From contig CAMJIC010000009.1 in assembly GCA_946405675.1 (NCBI GenBank), forward strand, positions 1 through 24,373: 24,373 bases of DNA, given 5' to 3'. The notes beneath the pieces were generated by a model, which saw nothing but the letters and a program-made list of their open reading frames with translations, ran no database searches and had not been told where the DNA came from. Of this stretch, positions 15,907 to 22,974 are shown piece after piece; the stretch's first letter is position 1; the number at the start of each line of letters is the position of its first letter. Made by a program: the position numbers and the translations under genes. The DNA is from an uncultured Clostridia bacterium (GTDB lineage: Bacteria > Bacillota > Clostridia > Lachnospirales > Lachnospiraceae).

Positions 15907-16268
15907 CGGAGTGAAGAGAAGAAGGCGGATACGATCCCCACGATGGCCATGCTGGCTGCTATGGCGATGACAATGATACGCCTGAAGATGGAATTAGCAA
16001 AGAACGACTCCCTGCGCCTCTCTTCCATGGGGTATGTATCTTGCTCGCTGCGGAAGTCTTCGGCAAACCAGTCCTCGTCCAGAAAAAGCTCTCCCGGATG
16101 CCCCCGGAGGATCGCATAAGCGGAATTGATCCGGTTCATCTTCCGGGCAGCAGCCTCGTCTCCAGGATTGGCATCCGGGTGATATATCTTGGCCAGCCTC
16201 CGATATGCAGCTTTCACCTCATCTTCTGATGCATCAGGGGTAATTTCTAATTCCTTGTATGGATCCAT
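15900..16268 (-). CDS. Small J-domain protein with C-terminal membrane anchor
   Basis: DnaJ-like co-chaperone of 122 residues, probably tethered to the membrane. Residues 1-60 form a J domain (MDPYKELEITPDASEDEV, then AYRRLAKIYHPDANPGDEAAARKMN split by the HPD motif), which should stimulate a DnaK-type ATPase. A linker of acidic and basic residues follows, and one membrane segment (RRIIVIAIAASMAIVGIV) lies near the C-terminus with the J domain on the cytoplasmic side. There is no Gly/Phe region or zinc domain, so it is a type III J protein. On the minus strand GGAGG (plus-strand CCTCC 16278-16282) lies nine bases before the ATG at 16268, and a strong promoter precedes it. The stop (15900-15902) overlaps an open minus-strand frame that continues to about 15765; a frameshift could have cut off an extracytoplasmic tail. 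Confidence 0.85.
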   Translation of the reverse strand: MDPYKELEITPDASEDEVKAAYRRLAKIYHPDANPGDEAAARKMNRINSAYAILRGHPGELFLDEDWFAEDFRSEQDTYPMEERRRESFFANSIFRRIIVIAIAASMAIVGIVSAFFSSLRW

Positions 16269-16289
16269 CTTAATTTTCCTCCACGTTTT

Positions 16290-16318
16290 ATTATACAAAG
16301 AGTGCCGGAAAGTGGCAA
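16290..16318 (-). promoter_or_regulatory. Sigma-A promoter of the J-domain gene
   Basis: Read on the minus strand: TTGCCA (16318-16313), a 17-base spacer, and a perfect TATAAT (16295-16290). Transcription should start near 16283, so the leader is very short and the ribosome binding site lies almost at its 5' end. Confidence 0.78.
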
Positions 16319-16334
16319 TGCGGCTTGTTTTGGA

Positions 16335-16369
16335 TGTGGCTTGTAACGCCTGCAGTGTTACAAGCCACA
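16335..16369. repeat. Perfect 13-bp inverted repeat upstream of the J-domain promoter
   Basis: TGTGGCTTGTAAC (16335-16347) and its exact complement (16357-16369) flank a nine-base centre. It lies just upstream of the J-gene -35 box and between the two divergent promoters, so it could be an operator, a cruciform, or a terminator remnant. No T tract follows it. Confidence 0.65.
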
Positions 16370-16401
16370 CACCTGCAGGCCGGCTTGCTGGCAGGGGGTG
16401 T
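16369..16401. repeat. Intergenic GC hairpin, family copy B
   Basis: GCCGG (16379-16383) pairs with CTGGC (16388-16392) around CTTG, followed by AGGGG; outer arms ACACC (16369-16373) and GGTGT (16397-16401) close it. The core matches copy A (6854-6875) at 19 of 22 bases. It abuts the 13-bp inverted repeat. Confidence 0.6.
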
Positions 16402-16440
16402 AATCTGCGGCGATTCATGTGGGAAGAAGCACCCTGGCAG

Positions 16441-16480
16441 TCGCAAAGTAAGCGAAAATGTCGTATAATACTCCGCGACG
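16441..16480 (+). promoter_or_regulatory. 40-bp promoter cassette, copy 1 (upstream of the Rpn-like gene)
   Basis: A 40-bp block with a perfect -10 box TATAAT at 16464-16469, ending in CTCCGCGACG. It is repeated at 18031-18070 with 37 of 40 bases identical. The -35 region (TCGCAA at the 17-base spacing) is poor, so it may need an activator or rely on other contacts. A start near 16476 would leave a leader of about 160 nt before the Rpn-like gene. Confidence 0.68.
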
Positions 16481-16636
16481 TAAGTTTTGCATTCTATTGT
16501 TGAACGGCATGTGTAGAATACCGAAATGCCTCATAAAGAATAAGAGATTCAGCTTTTTGCCAGTGGAAGGTCATTTTTCTGGTTGTTATGATGGTAGAGA
16601 CAGAATGATCTTGCATGAAAGGAGCGTGAATATCTT

Positions 16637-17485
16637 ATGAGTGACATTGTGAACCGGGAGGTTAAGAATTCCGTTTTTATTGATCTGTTCAGCCAGCGCA
16701 GTTACAGGATGCAGCTGTTTTGTACGCTGCATCCTGAAATGCCGGATGTTACGGATGATGATCTGAAGACAATTACGCTAAAGCAGGTTATTACGAATCA
16801 CCAGTATAATGACATGGCGCTGCAGGTTCGTGACCGGTTGTTGATCTTTGTTGAGGCGCAGTCATCCTGGTCGGTGAACATTCTGCTGCGAGTCCTGCTA
16901 TATTTCGCGGATACTGTGCAGGGGTATCTGCATGATCACCAAATGGACATCCATAGCAGCGGCAGGCTGAAAATTCCGGTTCCGGAGTTTTATGTGATCT
17001 ATACCGGAAAGACAAAAGTTTCAGATATTGTTTCCTTGAAGAAAGATTTTTTTCAGAGCGAAGGATGCGGAGTGGATCTGGAAGCCAGGGTTATCACTGC
17101 AGAGACGGATGACATTATCGGGCAGTATATTATTTTCAGCCATGTGATGGATGATCAGGTACGGAAGTATGGCAGGAGCAGGAAAGCCGCAGAGGAAACA
17201 ATTCGGATCTGCAGGAACCGGAAAGTGCTGGTTGAGTATCTGAATGAGCGGGAGAAGGAGGTAATCGATATCATGATTACGTTATTTGACCAGGAATATG
17301 CGATGGAGCAGTATGGAAAAGCGCAGCAGGAGGAAGGCCGGGTTATTGAAGCTATTGATATCTATCGCTATGAGATGAAGATGAGTGATGAAGCGATTAT
17401 CACTAAGATCATGAAGAAGTTCTCGCTGTCTTTGGATGAGGCAAAAAGATATGTGTGTGCGGATTCAGTCCGTGCAGCGAGATGA
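16637..17485 (+). CDS. Rpn-like PD-(D/E)XK nuclease / putative transposase-family protein
   Basis: Member of the recombination-promoting nuclease (Rpn, YhgA-like) family, whose characterised E. coli members are DNA endonucleases that raise RecA-independent recombination. It has 282 residues. The PD-(D/E)XK core is visible as D59 in YNDMALQV and E73-x-Q75 in LLIFVEAQSSWSVN, then LLRVLLYFADTVQGYL, a strand EFYVIYTG, and KYGRSRKAAEETIRICRNRKVLVEYL, the last being typical of Lachnospiraceae copies. The C-terminal EAIDIYRYEMKMSDEAII helices are a usual ending for the family. The ATG at 16637 follows AAAGGAG at a long 12-base spacing, so translation may be weak. The same frame stays open after the TGA (see next feature), so this may be a truncated form. 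No transposon ends are visible. Confidence 0.82.
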   Translation: MSDIVNREVKNSVFIDLFSQRSYRMQLFCTLHPEMPDVTDDDLKTITLKQVITNHQYNDMALQVRDRLLIFVEAQSSWSVNILLRVLLYFADTVQGYLHDHQMDIHSSGRLKIPVPEFYVIYTGKTKVSDIVSLKKDFFQSEGCGVDLEARVITAETDDIIGQYIIFSHVMDDQVRKYGRSRKAAEETIRICRNRKVLVEYLNEREKEVIDIMITLFDQEYAMEQYGKAQQEEGRVIEAIDIYRYEMKMSDEAIITKIMKKFSLSLDEAKRYVCADSVRAAR

Positions 17486-17770
17486 CATAGGGAGAAATAC
17501 AGAGTCCTGCTTCAGCTTGTGATGGAAAAGAATCCACAATTTATCGAAACGATAAGGAGGGATAATGAAATGGAAGACGTACTGATGGAGATTGTCAAGA
17601 ACCGGGTGAATGAAAAGGTTAATACGGCTGTTAATGAAACCACTGTGAAACACATCAACGATATTATGGCAAAACTGAAGTATATTGCTGAACAGGCGAT
17701 GGATTTGTTGAGCATTCCTCAGTCACAGCGCAGCACTTATACGGGGCTTGTGGGAAAGAGGACAGGGTGA
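17486..17770 (+). pseudogene. In-frame tail after the Rpn-like stop; Rpn C-terminal remnant or small ORF
   Basis: The frame of the Rpn-like gene stays open for 94 codons after its TGA (17483-17485). It reads RVLLQLVMEKNPQFIETI, then MEDVLMEIVKNRVNEKVN and AKLKYIAEQAMDLLSIPQ. The last stretch looks like the C-terminal end used by other Rpn-like proteins. Two readings fit: the tail of a longer original protein interrupted by a stop, or the remnant of a second copy. An ATG at 17570 preceded by AAGGAGG (17554-17560) with a nine-base gap could let the last 66 residues be translated on their own. A terminator follows at 17803. Confidence 0.5.
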
Positions 17771-17802
17771 TTTGAATCCCGTCTTTCGCTCGCTTATATT
17801 GT

Positions 17803-17836
17803 CCGGAAACCCTTTATGCGGGTTTCCGGGTTTTTT
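17803..17836 (+). terminator. Terminator after the Rpn-like region
   Basis: A perfect 10-bp stem, CCGGAAACCC (17803-17812) with GGGTTTCCGG (17820-17829), loop TTTATGC, then GTTTTTT. A standard strong intrinsic terminator. Confidence 0.92.
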
Positions 17837-18030
17837 ATGATTGGAAAGGTGTTCATATGGCTGTCTGCAGTAATGAACTGGATAAATGCAAAAGTGATTT
17901 GCTGGCTGATTTCACCTTGGGAAAAGGCTCAGGAAGACCTTTTTCCTTCCCCCCTGAAGGCTTGAGGGCGAAACAAGGCGCACGAACCGAATACTGCTTC
18001 ATGAAACAACCTGAAGAAGCAGATTGTCGT

Positions 18031-18070
18031 TCGCAAAGTGAGCGGAAATGTCGTATAATACTCCGCGATG
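18031..18070 (+). promoter_or_regulatory. 40-bp promoter cassette, copy 2 (TIGR01906-like gene)
   Basis: Same cassette as at 16441-16480 with three changes. TATAAT lies at 18054-18059; a start near 18066 would give a leader of about 20 nt with the ribosome binding site AAAGGAG at 18072-18078. This copy is well placed to be the real promoter of the gene at 18087. Confidence 0.75.
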
Positions 18071-18086
18071 GAAAGGAGTAAGATAC

Positions 18087-18758
18087 ATGGCATATAGCAG
18101 ATCCGGCAGGAGGTCCGGTGGCACCTCTTTGGGCGGCGACTTTCTGAGGGCGGCCGTGATCGCCCTGTTTATCATCAGTCTTGCGGTTGTCTTTGTTCTT
18201 TTTTTCAGGCCGCTCTACTATCTGGATATCAGTTTCCTCAGGCTGGATGCGGCATCGGGAAAGGATGCCGCCAGTGTGCGCAGGAACTATGATGCCATGT
18301 GTGATTATCTGGCCTTATGGAACCGGGGGCCCCTGATCCTTCCGGATTTTCCCATGAGCGAGCATGGCCGGATTCATTTTGCAGACTGCAAGAGAATCTT
18401 TGATGCGGTGCAGATTCTGTTTGTTGTGACCGGAATCCTGTGCATTATCGGCGCGGTGCGGAGAAAGCATGGTACACGATGCCTGCGGATCGCAGGAATA
18501 TTGGCGATTGTGATCCCTGCAGTTCTGGGAGTGATTGCTTTCTACCGGTGGGATGCCCTGTTTGAGAACTTTCACGCGATCCTGTTTCGCAATGATTACT
18601 GGCTGTTCGACCCGCAGAAAGACCCGGTGATCCTCATCCTTCCGGACAGGTTTTTCTTCCAGTGTGTGGTCGTGATTCTTGCTGTTATCGTGGCAGGCGG
18701 GATCATCTGTCTGGTGCTGGCGCACAGGAAAGCTTTGGGAAGGAGGAGAAGGAGATAA
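18087..18758 (+). CDS. TIGR01906/DUF1461-like integral membrane protein
   Basis: Membrane protein of unknown function, 223 residues. Four hydrophobic segments are visible, at about 21-40, 105-123, 134-152 and 188-211, with a large loop after the first and a basic C-terminus (RRRRRR). The stretch ILFRNDYWLFDPQKDPVILILPDRFF at about 165-190 matches the signature region of the TIGR01906 family as I know it (DYW/W-FDPxxDPxIxxLP), and the early YDAMCDYL/LPDFPMSEHGRIHFAD segment also fits. The start ATG 18087 has AAAGGAG at 18072-18078, eight bases upstream, and the duplicated promoter cassette just before. The M16C peptidase gene follows after about 130 bases. No function should be assumed beyond membrane location. 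Confidence 0.85.
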   Translation: MAYSRSGRRSGGTSLGGDFLRAAVIALFIISLAVVFVLFFRPLYYLDISFLRLDAASGKDAASVRRNYDAMCDYLALWNRGPLILPDFPMSEHGRIHFADCKRIFDAVQILFVVTGILCIIGAVRRKHGTRCLRIAGILAIVIPAVLGVIAFYRWDALFENFHAILFRNDYWLFDPQKDPVILILPDRFFFQCVVVILAVIVAGGIICLVLAHRKALGRRRRR

Positions 18759-18888
18759 GAACCTTTCAGTGGTGTCCCCCCAGGCTTTCAGACGGGTGGG
18801 GAAGCAGAAACGGAATGCCATTGGGACGTCTGAGGACGTCTGGAGAATGCAATGTTGTTGATTGAGAATGATTAAAGGAGCAAAAAGA

Positions 18889-21864
18889 ATGGAATTAAAG
18901 AACCTGAGCGCTTATTCATGCATCACCAGGAAGGAGCTGACAGACATCGGATCTGTCGGCTATATCCTCAGGCACAACAAGACCGGTGCGCGTGTGATGC
19001 TGATTGAAAATGAGGACGAGAATAAGGTCTTCAACATTGTGTTCCGCACTACGCCCACGAATTCCACCGGTGTGCCGCATATCATCGAGCATACGGTTCT
19101 GTGCGGTTCCCGGAAGTATCCCTCCAAGGATCCCTTTGTGGAGCTGGTGAAGGGCTCCATGAATACCTTCCTGAACGCGATGACCTATCCGGACAAGACG
19201 ATGTTTCCGGTAGCCAGCTGCAACGACCAGGATTTTAAGAACCTGATGGATGTCTACCTGGATGCGGTTTTCTATCCGAACATTTACCGGAACGAGAACA
19301 TCTTCCGGCAGGAGGGATGGAGTTATCAGATCGAAGACAGGGATGATCCGGTGGTAATCAACGGTGTCGTGTACAATGAGATGAAGGGGGCATTTTCCTC
19401 ACCGGACGATGTGCTGGAGCGGCAGATCATGAACTCCCTGTTCCCGGATACGACCTACGGCGTGGAGTCGGGAGGCGATCCGGAGCAGATCCCGCAGCTG
19501 AGCTACGAAGAGTTCCTTGATTTCCACAGAAAGTATTACAATCCTTCCAATGCATACATTTACCTGTATGGGAAGATGGATTTTGCGGAGCGTCTGGAAT
19601 ATCTGGACAGGGAATACCTGTCTCAGTTTGACATGGCACAGGGGATGGGGGAAAACGGCCCGTCCTATTCTGAGGTCACGCTGCAGAAGGCCTTTGACGC
19701 GCCCAGGCAGATCAGGACGGTGTATCCGGTCGCGGAAAATGACCCGCTTGAGGACAATGCCTATCTGACCTGGAATGTCGCGGTGGGAACGAGCAGTGAT
19801 ACCCTGCTTGCGAATTCCTTCGCGGCGCTGGACTATGTGCTTCTGGACAGCCCCGGCGCTCCGCTGAAGATGGTGCTTCTTGACGCGGGCATCGGCAAGG
19901 ATGTCTATGGGTCCTATGATTCCGGGATCCGCCAGCCGGTCTTCTCCGTGGTGGCGAAGGGGGCGAATGAAGCGGATGAGCAGCGGTTCAGGGAGATCGT
20001 GCGCTCATGCCTGGAGAAGCTGTGCGAAGAGGGCCTGAACAAGAAGGCGCTGGAAGCTGCGATTAATACCATGGAATTCAAATATCGCGAGGCTGACTTC
20101 GGCGGCTACCCGAAGGGGCTGATCTATTCGATCGACTGCTTTGACAGCTGGCTGTACCGGGATGACCAGCCCTTTGACTATCTCGTCCAGCTGGAGGATT
20201 ACAGGCAGCTTCGGGAGAAGATCGGAAGCGGGTATTTTGAAAACCTGATCCGCACCTATATTCTGGAAAATGCGCATGCTTCCTTCGTGACCGTCGGCCC
20301 CAGGCGCGGCCTGGCGCAGGAGGCGGAGGCGAAAACGGCAAAACAGCTTGCGGACTGGAAACAGTCTCTCAGTACGGATCAGATCGATGAACTGATCGAG
20401 GGAACCAGGGCACTCAGGGCTTTCCAGGAGACTCCCTCCACAAGGGAGGAGCTGGAGGCGATTCCGATGCTTTCCCGGGAAGACCTGCGGAAAGAAGCCC
20501 TTCCGTTCCGCAATGAAGAATATCTGGAAAATGGGGTAAAGCTTGTCCATCATCAGGAGATGACAAACGGGATCGCGTACATTACCCTGCTGTTTGATGC
20601 CTCCCGGATCGGGCAGGAGGATCTGCCGTATTTCGGGATCCTGCGGAGCGTGCTGGGGATGGTGTCAACTGAGCATTACAGCTATGAGGAGCTTGCCAAT
20701 GAGATCGGCTGCAGGACCGGCGGCGTGAATGCGGGGATCAGCGTGTTCCCGGCATCTGACAATGCCAGATGTCTGCGGGCGGCGCTTGGGATCCAGATCG
20801 CGACCCTTCCGGGAGAGATTGATTTTGCGATGGACATCGCCGGGGAGATCCTTTTTACGTCAAAGCTGGAGGATGAGAAGAGGCTGAAGGAGATTATTCA
20901 GAGGGTGCGCAGCCGCCTTTATACGAAGCTGACCTCTGCAGGCCATATGACGGCGCTCACCAGGGCGCTTTCCGGGATGAACGCAGACTCCTGCTACTCG
21001 GATGCGATCTCCGGAATCCGGTTCTATCAGGAGGTCGTGCGGCTGGAGAAGGAGTTTGATTCTCTGAAGGGCGAATTGATCCGGAAGCTTCGTCATATCC
21101 TGGAGGTGCTTCTGCAAAGGGATGGTTTCCTGATCAGCTTTACCGGGCCGAAGGATGAGGTTAGCCATATCCTGAGGTGTGCCGGGAGACTTCAGGAGCA
21201 GCTTGCTCCTTGCGGGGACAGCTGTGCAGGAAAGGCGCCTTGGCAGGAGGGCGGATGCCTCAGGCCGGTTGAAGGGCTTGCATTTGCACCGAAGAAAGAG
21301 GGTTTCCTGACTTCCGCTAAGATCCAGTATGTGGCACAGGCCGGGAGCTTTGCCGACGGGAACCTTCCCTACACGGGGACGCTCAATGTCCTGCGTGTGA
21401 TCATGAATTATGAATACCTGTGGACGAACCTGCGCGTGATCGGCGGTGCGTACGGATGCGGCGCTTCCTTCGGAAGGAACGGGGCATCCGGATTCTATTC
21501 CTACCGCGACCCGCATCTGAACCATACCCTCGAGGTGTACAGGGGGATCGTGGAATACCTGGAGCAGTTTGACTGCGAGGAAAGGGATATGACAAAGTAC
21601 GTGATCGGCACGGTGTCCGGCTTGGATACCCCGCTTCCTCCAAGAACTGCAGGCACAAGATCCATGACAGCATATATCTCCGGCACCACATTGGAGGAAA
21701 TCCAGAAGATCCGGGACGAGATTCTGGGTACCAGCGTGGAAGACATCCGGGCCCTGGCACCGTATGTGGAAGCAATTCTGAAGAAGGGTGCAGTGTGCGT
21801 GGTCGGAAATGAAGAGAAGATCAATGCCGCCAAAGACCTGTTTGATACGGTGAGTGCATTATGA
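18889..21864 (+). CDS. Insulinase-family zinc peptidase (M16C, presequence-peptidase-like)
   Basis: Large cytoplasmic metallopeptidase that degrades peptides within a closed chamber; 991 residues, a full-length M16C enzyme with four repeated domains. The inverted zinc motif HxxEH is H64-I-I-E67-H68, and the third ligand is E164 in YNEMKGAFS, about 96 residues later. The MNTFLNAMTYPDKTMFPVAS segment after the motif is typical of PreP-like members. The C-terminal half shows the degenerate domains without zinc ligands. The start ATG 18889 has AAAGGAG at 18874-18880, eight bases upstream; earlier in-frame TTG 18862 and ATG 18868 lack one. The TGA stop at 21862-21864 overlaps the ATG of a 13-codon mini-ORF, which in turn overlaps era. 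Confidence 0.95.
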   Translation: MELKNLSAYSCITRKELTDIGSVGYILRHNKTGARVMLIENEDENKVFNIVFRTTPTNSTGVPHIIEHTVLCGSRKYPSKDPFVELVKGSMNTFLNAMTYPDKTMFPVASCNDQDFKNLMDVYLDAVFYPNIYRNENIFRQEGWSYQIEDRDDPVVINGVVYNEMKGAFSSPDDVLERQIMNSLFPDTTYGVESGGDPEQIPQLSYEEFLDFHRKYYNPSNAYIYLYGKMDFAERLEYLDREYLSQFDMAQGMGENGPSYSEVTLQKAFDAPRQIRTVYPVAENDPLEDNAYLTWNVAVGTSSDTLLANSFAALDYVLLDSPGAPLKMVLLDAGIGKDVYGSYDSGIRQPVFSVVAKGANEADEQRFREIVRSCLEKLCEEGLNKKALEAAINTMEFKYREADFGGYPKGLIYSIDCFDSWLYRDDQPFDYLVQLEDYRQLREKIGSGYFENLIRTYILENAHASFVTVGPRRGLAQEAEAKTAKQLADWKQSLSTDQIDELIEGTRALRAFQETPSTREELEAIPMLSREDLRKEALPFRNEEYLENGVKLVHHQEMTNGIAYITLLFDASRIGQEDLPYFGILRSVLGMVSTEHYSYEELANEIGCRTGGVNAGISVFPASDNARCLRAALGIQIATLPGEIDFAMDIAGEILFTSKLEDEKRLKEIIQRVRSRLYTKLTSAGHMTALTRALSGMNADSCYSDAISGIRFYQEVVRLEKEFDSLKGELIRKLRHILEVLLQRDGFLISFTGPKDEVSHILRCAGRLQEQLAPCGDSCAGKAPWQEGGCLRPVEGLAFAPKKEGFLTSAKIQYVAQAGSFADGNLPYTGTLNVLRVIMNYEYLWTNLRVIGGAYGCGASFGRNGASGFYSYRDPHLNHTLEVYRGIVEYLEQFDCEERDMTKYVIGTVSGLDTPLPPRTAGTRSMTAYISGTTLEEIQKIRDEILGTSVEDIRALAPYVEAILKKGAVCVVGNEEKINAAKDLFDTVSAL

Positions 21865-21911
21865 AAAACAAAGATCAGTCTGATACGGTGAGCACATTAT
21901 GAAAAAGAAAG
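21840..21911 (+). repeat. Tandem duplication of the M16C-stop / era-start junction
   Basis: Segments 21840-21873 and 21878-21911 align at an offset of 38 bases with 30 of 34 positions identical. Each copy carries the end of the M16C reading frame, a GGTGA that can serve as ribosome binding site, and an ATTATGA stop/start overlap. Because 38 is not a multiple of three, the spacer becomes a short ORF rather than an extension of either gene. Confidence 0.85.
21861..21902 (+). CDS. 13-codon coupled mini-ORF between the M16C peptidase and era
   Basis: ATG at 21861-21863 overlaps the M16C stop (TGA 21862-21864), and the mini-ORF's own TGA (21900-21902) overlaps the era ATG (21899-21901). The peptide MKNKDQSDTVSTL is a chimera: its first residues resemble the Era start (MKKK) and its last residues the M16C end (DTVSAL), as expected from tandem duplication. 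GGTGA at 21849-21853 could serve as its ribosome binding site. It may act as a coupling step that lets ribosomes pass from the peptidase gene to era. Translation is not shown. Confidence 0.4.
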   Translation: MKNKDQSDTVSTL

Positions 21912-22873
21912 CATTTCGTTCCGGGTTTGTGGGGATTGTGGGAAGGCCGAATGTGGGAAAGTCCACGCTGATGAATCATCTGATCGGCCAGAAGATCGCC
22001 ATCACCAGCGCAAAGCCGCAGACAACACGCAGCCAGATCAGGACCGTGTATACCTGTGACCGGGGCCAGGTTATTTTCCTGGATACCCCCGGGATTCACA
22101 AGGCGGAAAATAAGCTTGGCGAATACATGGATGATGTTGCCTATGAGACCCTCTCGCAGGTCGATGTCATCCTGTGGCTGGTGGAGCCGACCAATTTCAG
22201 CGGTGCAGGGGAGCGGTTCATCGCCTCGAAGCTGAAGCTTGCAAAAAAGCCGGTGATCCTGGTTATGAATAAGATCGACACCGTGGAGAAGAAGCTTGTG
22301 CCCGGCTATATGGACATGTACCGGAGGCTGTATCCATTTGACGAGATCATACCGGTGAGCGCGCTTCGAAGCGTCAACACGGACAGCGTTCTGGACGCGA
22401 TTTTTGCCCGCCTTCCCGAAGGGCCGATGTACTATGATGAGGAGACGGTGACGGATCAGACGATGCGGACGCTGTCTTCTGAGATCATCCGTGAGAAGGC
22501 ACTGCGCTGCCTGAACGAGGAAGTCCCCCATGGGATCGCGGTTGAGATTCAGTCCATGAAGGAGAGAAAACGCCAGACGTCCAAAAAGCGCGCGCATGGC
22601 GTTCAGGATATACAGACGGATGTCCAGGAGTCTGGTGACATGATCTGGGATATCGAGGCGGTGATCATCACCGAGAAGGACTCCCATAAGGGCATCATTA
22701 TCGGCAAGGGCGGAAGCATGCTGAAAAAGATCGCAACACAGGCCAGGCTCGCCATTGAAGAGATGGTGGGCGAGAAGGTCAACCTGAAGGTATTCGTGAA
22801 GGTCCGGAAGGACTGGAGGGACAACGCAGGGATCCTCCGCAGCCTTGGCTATGATCCGAATCGTAAGGCATGA
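21899..22873 (+). CDS. era: GTPase Era
   Basis: Essential GTPase that binds the 3' end of 16S rRNA and assists 30S assembly. Of its 324 residues the N-terminal part is the GTPase domain: G1 GRPNVGKS (15-22), the G2 region with TSAKPQTTR, G3 DTPG in FLDTPGIHKAE and G4 NKID in VILVMNKIDTV. The C-terminal KH domain has GIIIGKGGSMLKKI. Usual Era proteins have about 300 residues; here some 20 extra residues (KKRAHGVQDIQTDVQES) lie between the VEIQSMKERK strand and the WDIEAVIITEKDSHKG strand of the KH domain. The ATG at 21899 overlaps the mini-ORF stop, and GGTGA (21887-21891) is the likely ribosome binding site, so translation is probably coupled to the upstream frames. recO follows 101 bases later. 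Confidence 0.97.
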   Translation: MKKKAFRSGFVGIVGRPNVGKSTLMNHLIGQKIAITSAKPQTTRSQIRTVYTCDRGQVIFLDTPGIHKAENKLGEYMDDVAYETLSQVDVILWLVEPTNFSGAGERFIASKLKLAKKPVILVMNKIDTVEKKLVPGYMDMYRRLYPFDEIIPVSALRSVNTDSVLDAIFARLPEGPMYYDEETVTDQTMRTLSSEIIREKALRCLNEEVPHGIAVEIQSMKERKRQTSKKRAHGVQDIQTDVQESGDMIWDIEAVIITEKDSHKGIIIGKGGSMLKKIATQARLAIEEMVGEKVNLKVFVKVRKDWRDNAGILRSLGYDPNRKA

Positions 22874-22882
22874 CTTTAAGCT

Positions 22883-22936
22883 GCAACCCTGTCAGCGGAG
22901 GGTTTCATCCACTGGCCGCCTCGCTGGCAGGGCTGC
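22883..22936. repeat. Long hairpin between era and recO (intergenic family copy C)
   Basis: GCAACCCTGTCAGCG (22883-22897) pairs with CGCTGGCAGGGCTGC (22922-22936) with one mismatch and one G-U pair, and AGG/CCT may extend it after a bulge. The right arm resembles the core of copies A and B. There is no T tract, so it is not a plain terminator. Confidence 0.6.
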
Positions 22937-22974
22937 GGCATTGGGTATGAGTATCAGTCAGGAGGATGTCCGGA

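Larger units (their letters stand above)
16269..16636. other. Divergent intergenic region between the J-domain gene and the Rpn-like gene
   Basis: No gene is supported here. It holds the minus-strand J-gene promoter, a perfect 13-bp inverted repeat, an overlapping GC hairpin of the intergenic family, and the plus-strand 40-bp promoter cassette. The cassette would give the Rpn-like gene a leader of about 160 nt; in that leader ATTCTA (16492-16497) could pair with TAGAAT, but I see no known riboswitch. Confidence 0.6.
17771..18086. other. Intergenic region before the TIGR01906-like gene
   Basis: It contains the terminator at 17803-17836 and the 40-bp promoter cassette at 18031-18070. Between them, bases 17837-18030 hold no gene I can support: a 74-codon frame from ATG 17857 has a fair ribosome binding site but no recognisable protein and runs into the promoter. 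Confidence 0.6.

Noticed and set aside
16458..16640. 60-codon plus-strand ORF starting with MSYNTPR
   Set aside because: Its start is part of the 40-bp promoter cassette; the copy at 18048 gives the same first residues, so the similarity is that of a promoter, not a protein.
16637..17836. Insertion sequence or transposon
   Set aside because: Despite the transposase-like name of the family, I see no terminal inverted repeats or target-site duplication around the gene.
17857..18081. 74-codon plus-strand ORF with a fair ribosome binding site
   Set aside because: No recognisable protein, and its end reads through the duplicated promoter cassette and the ribosome binding site of the next gene.
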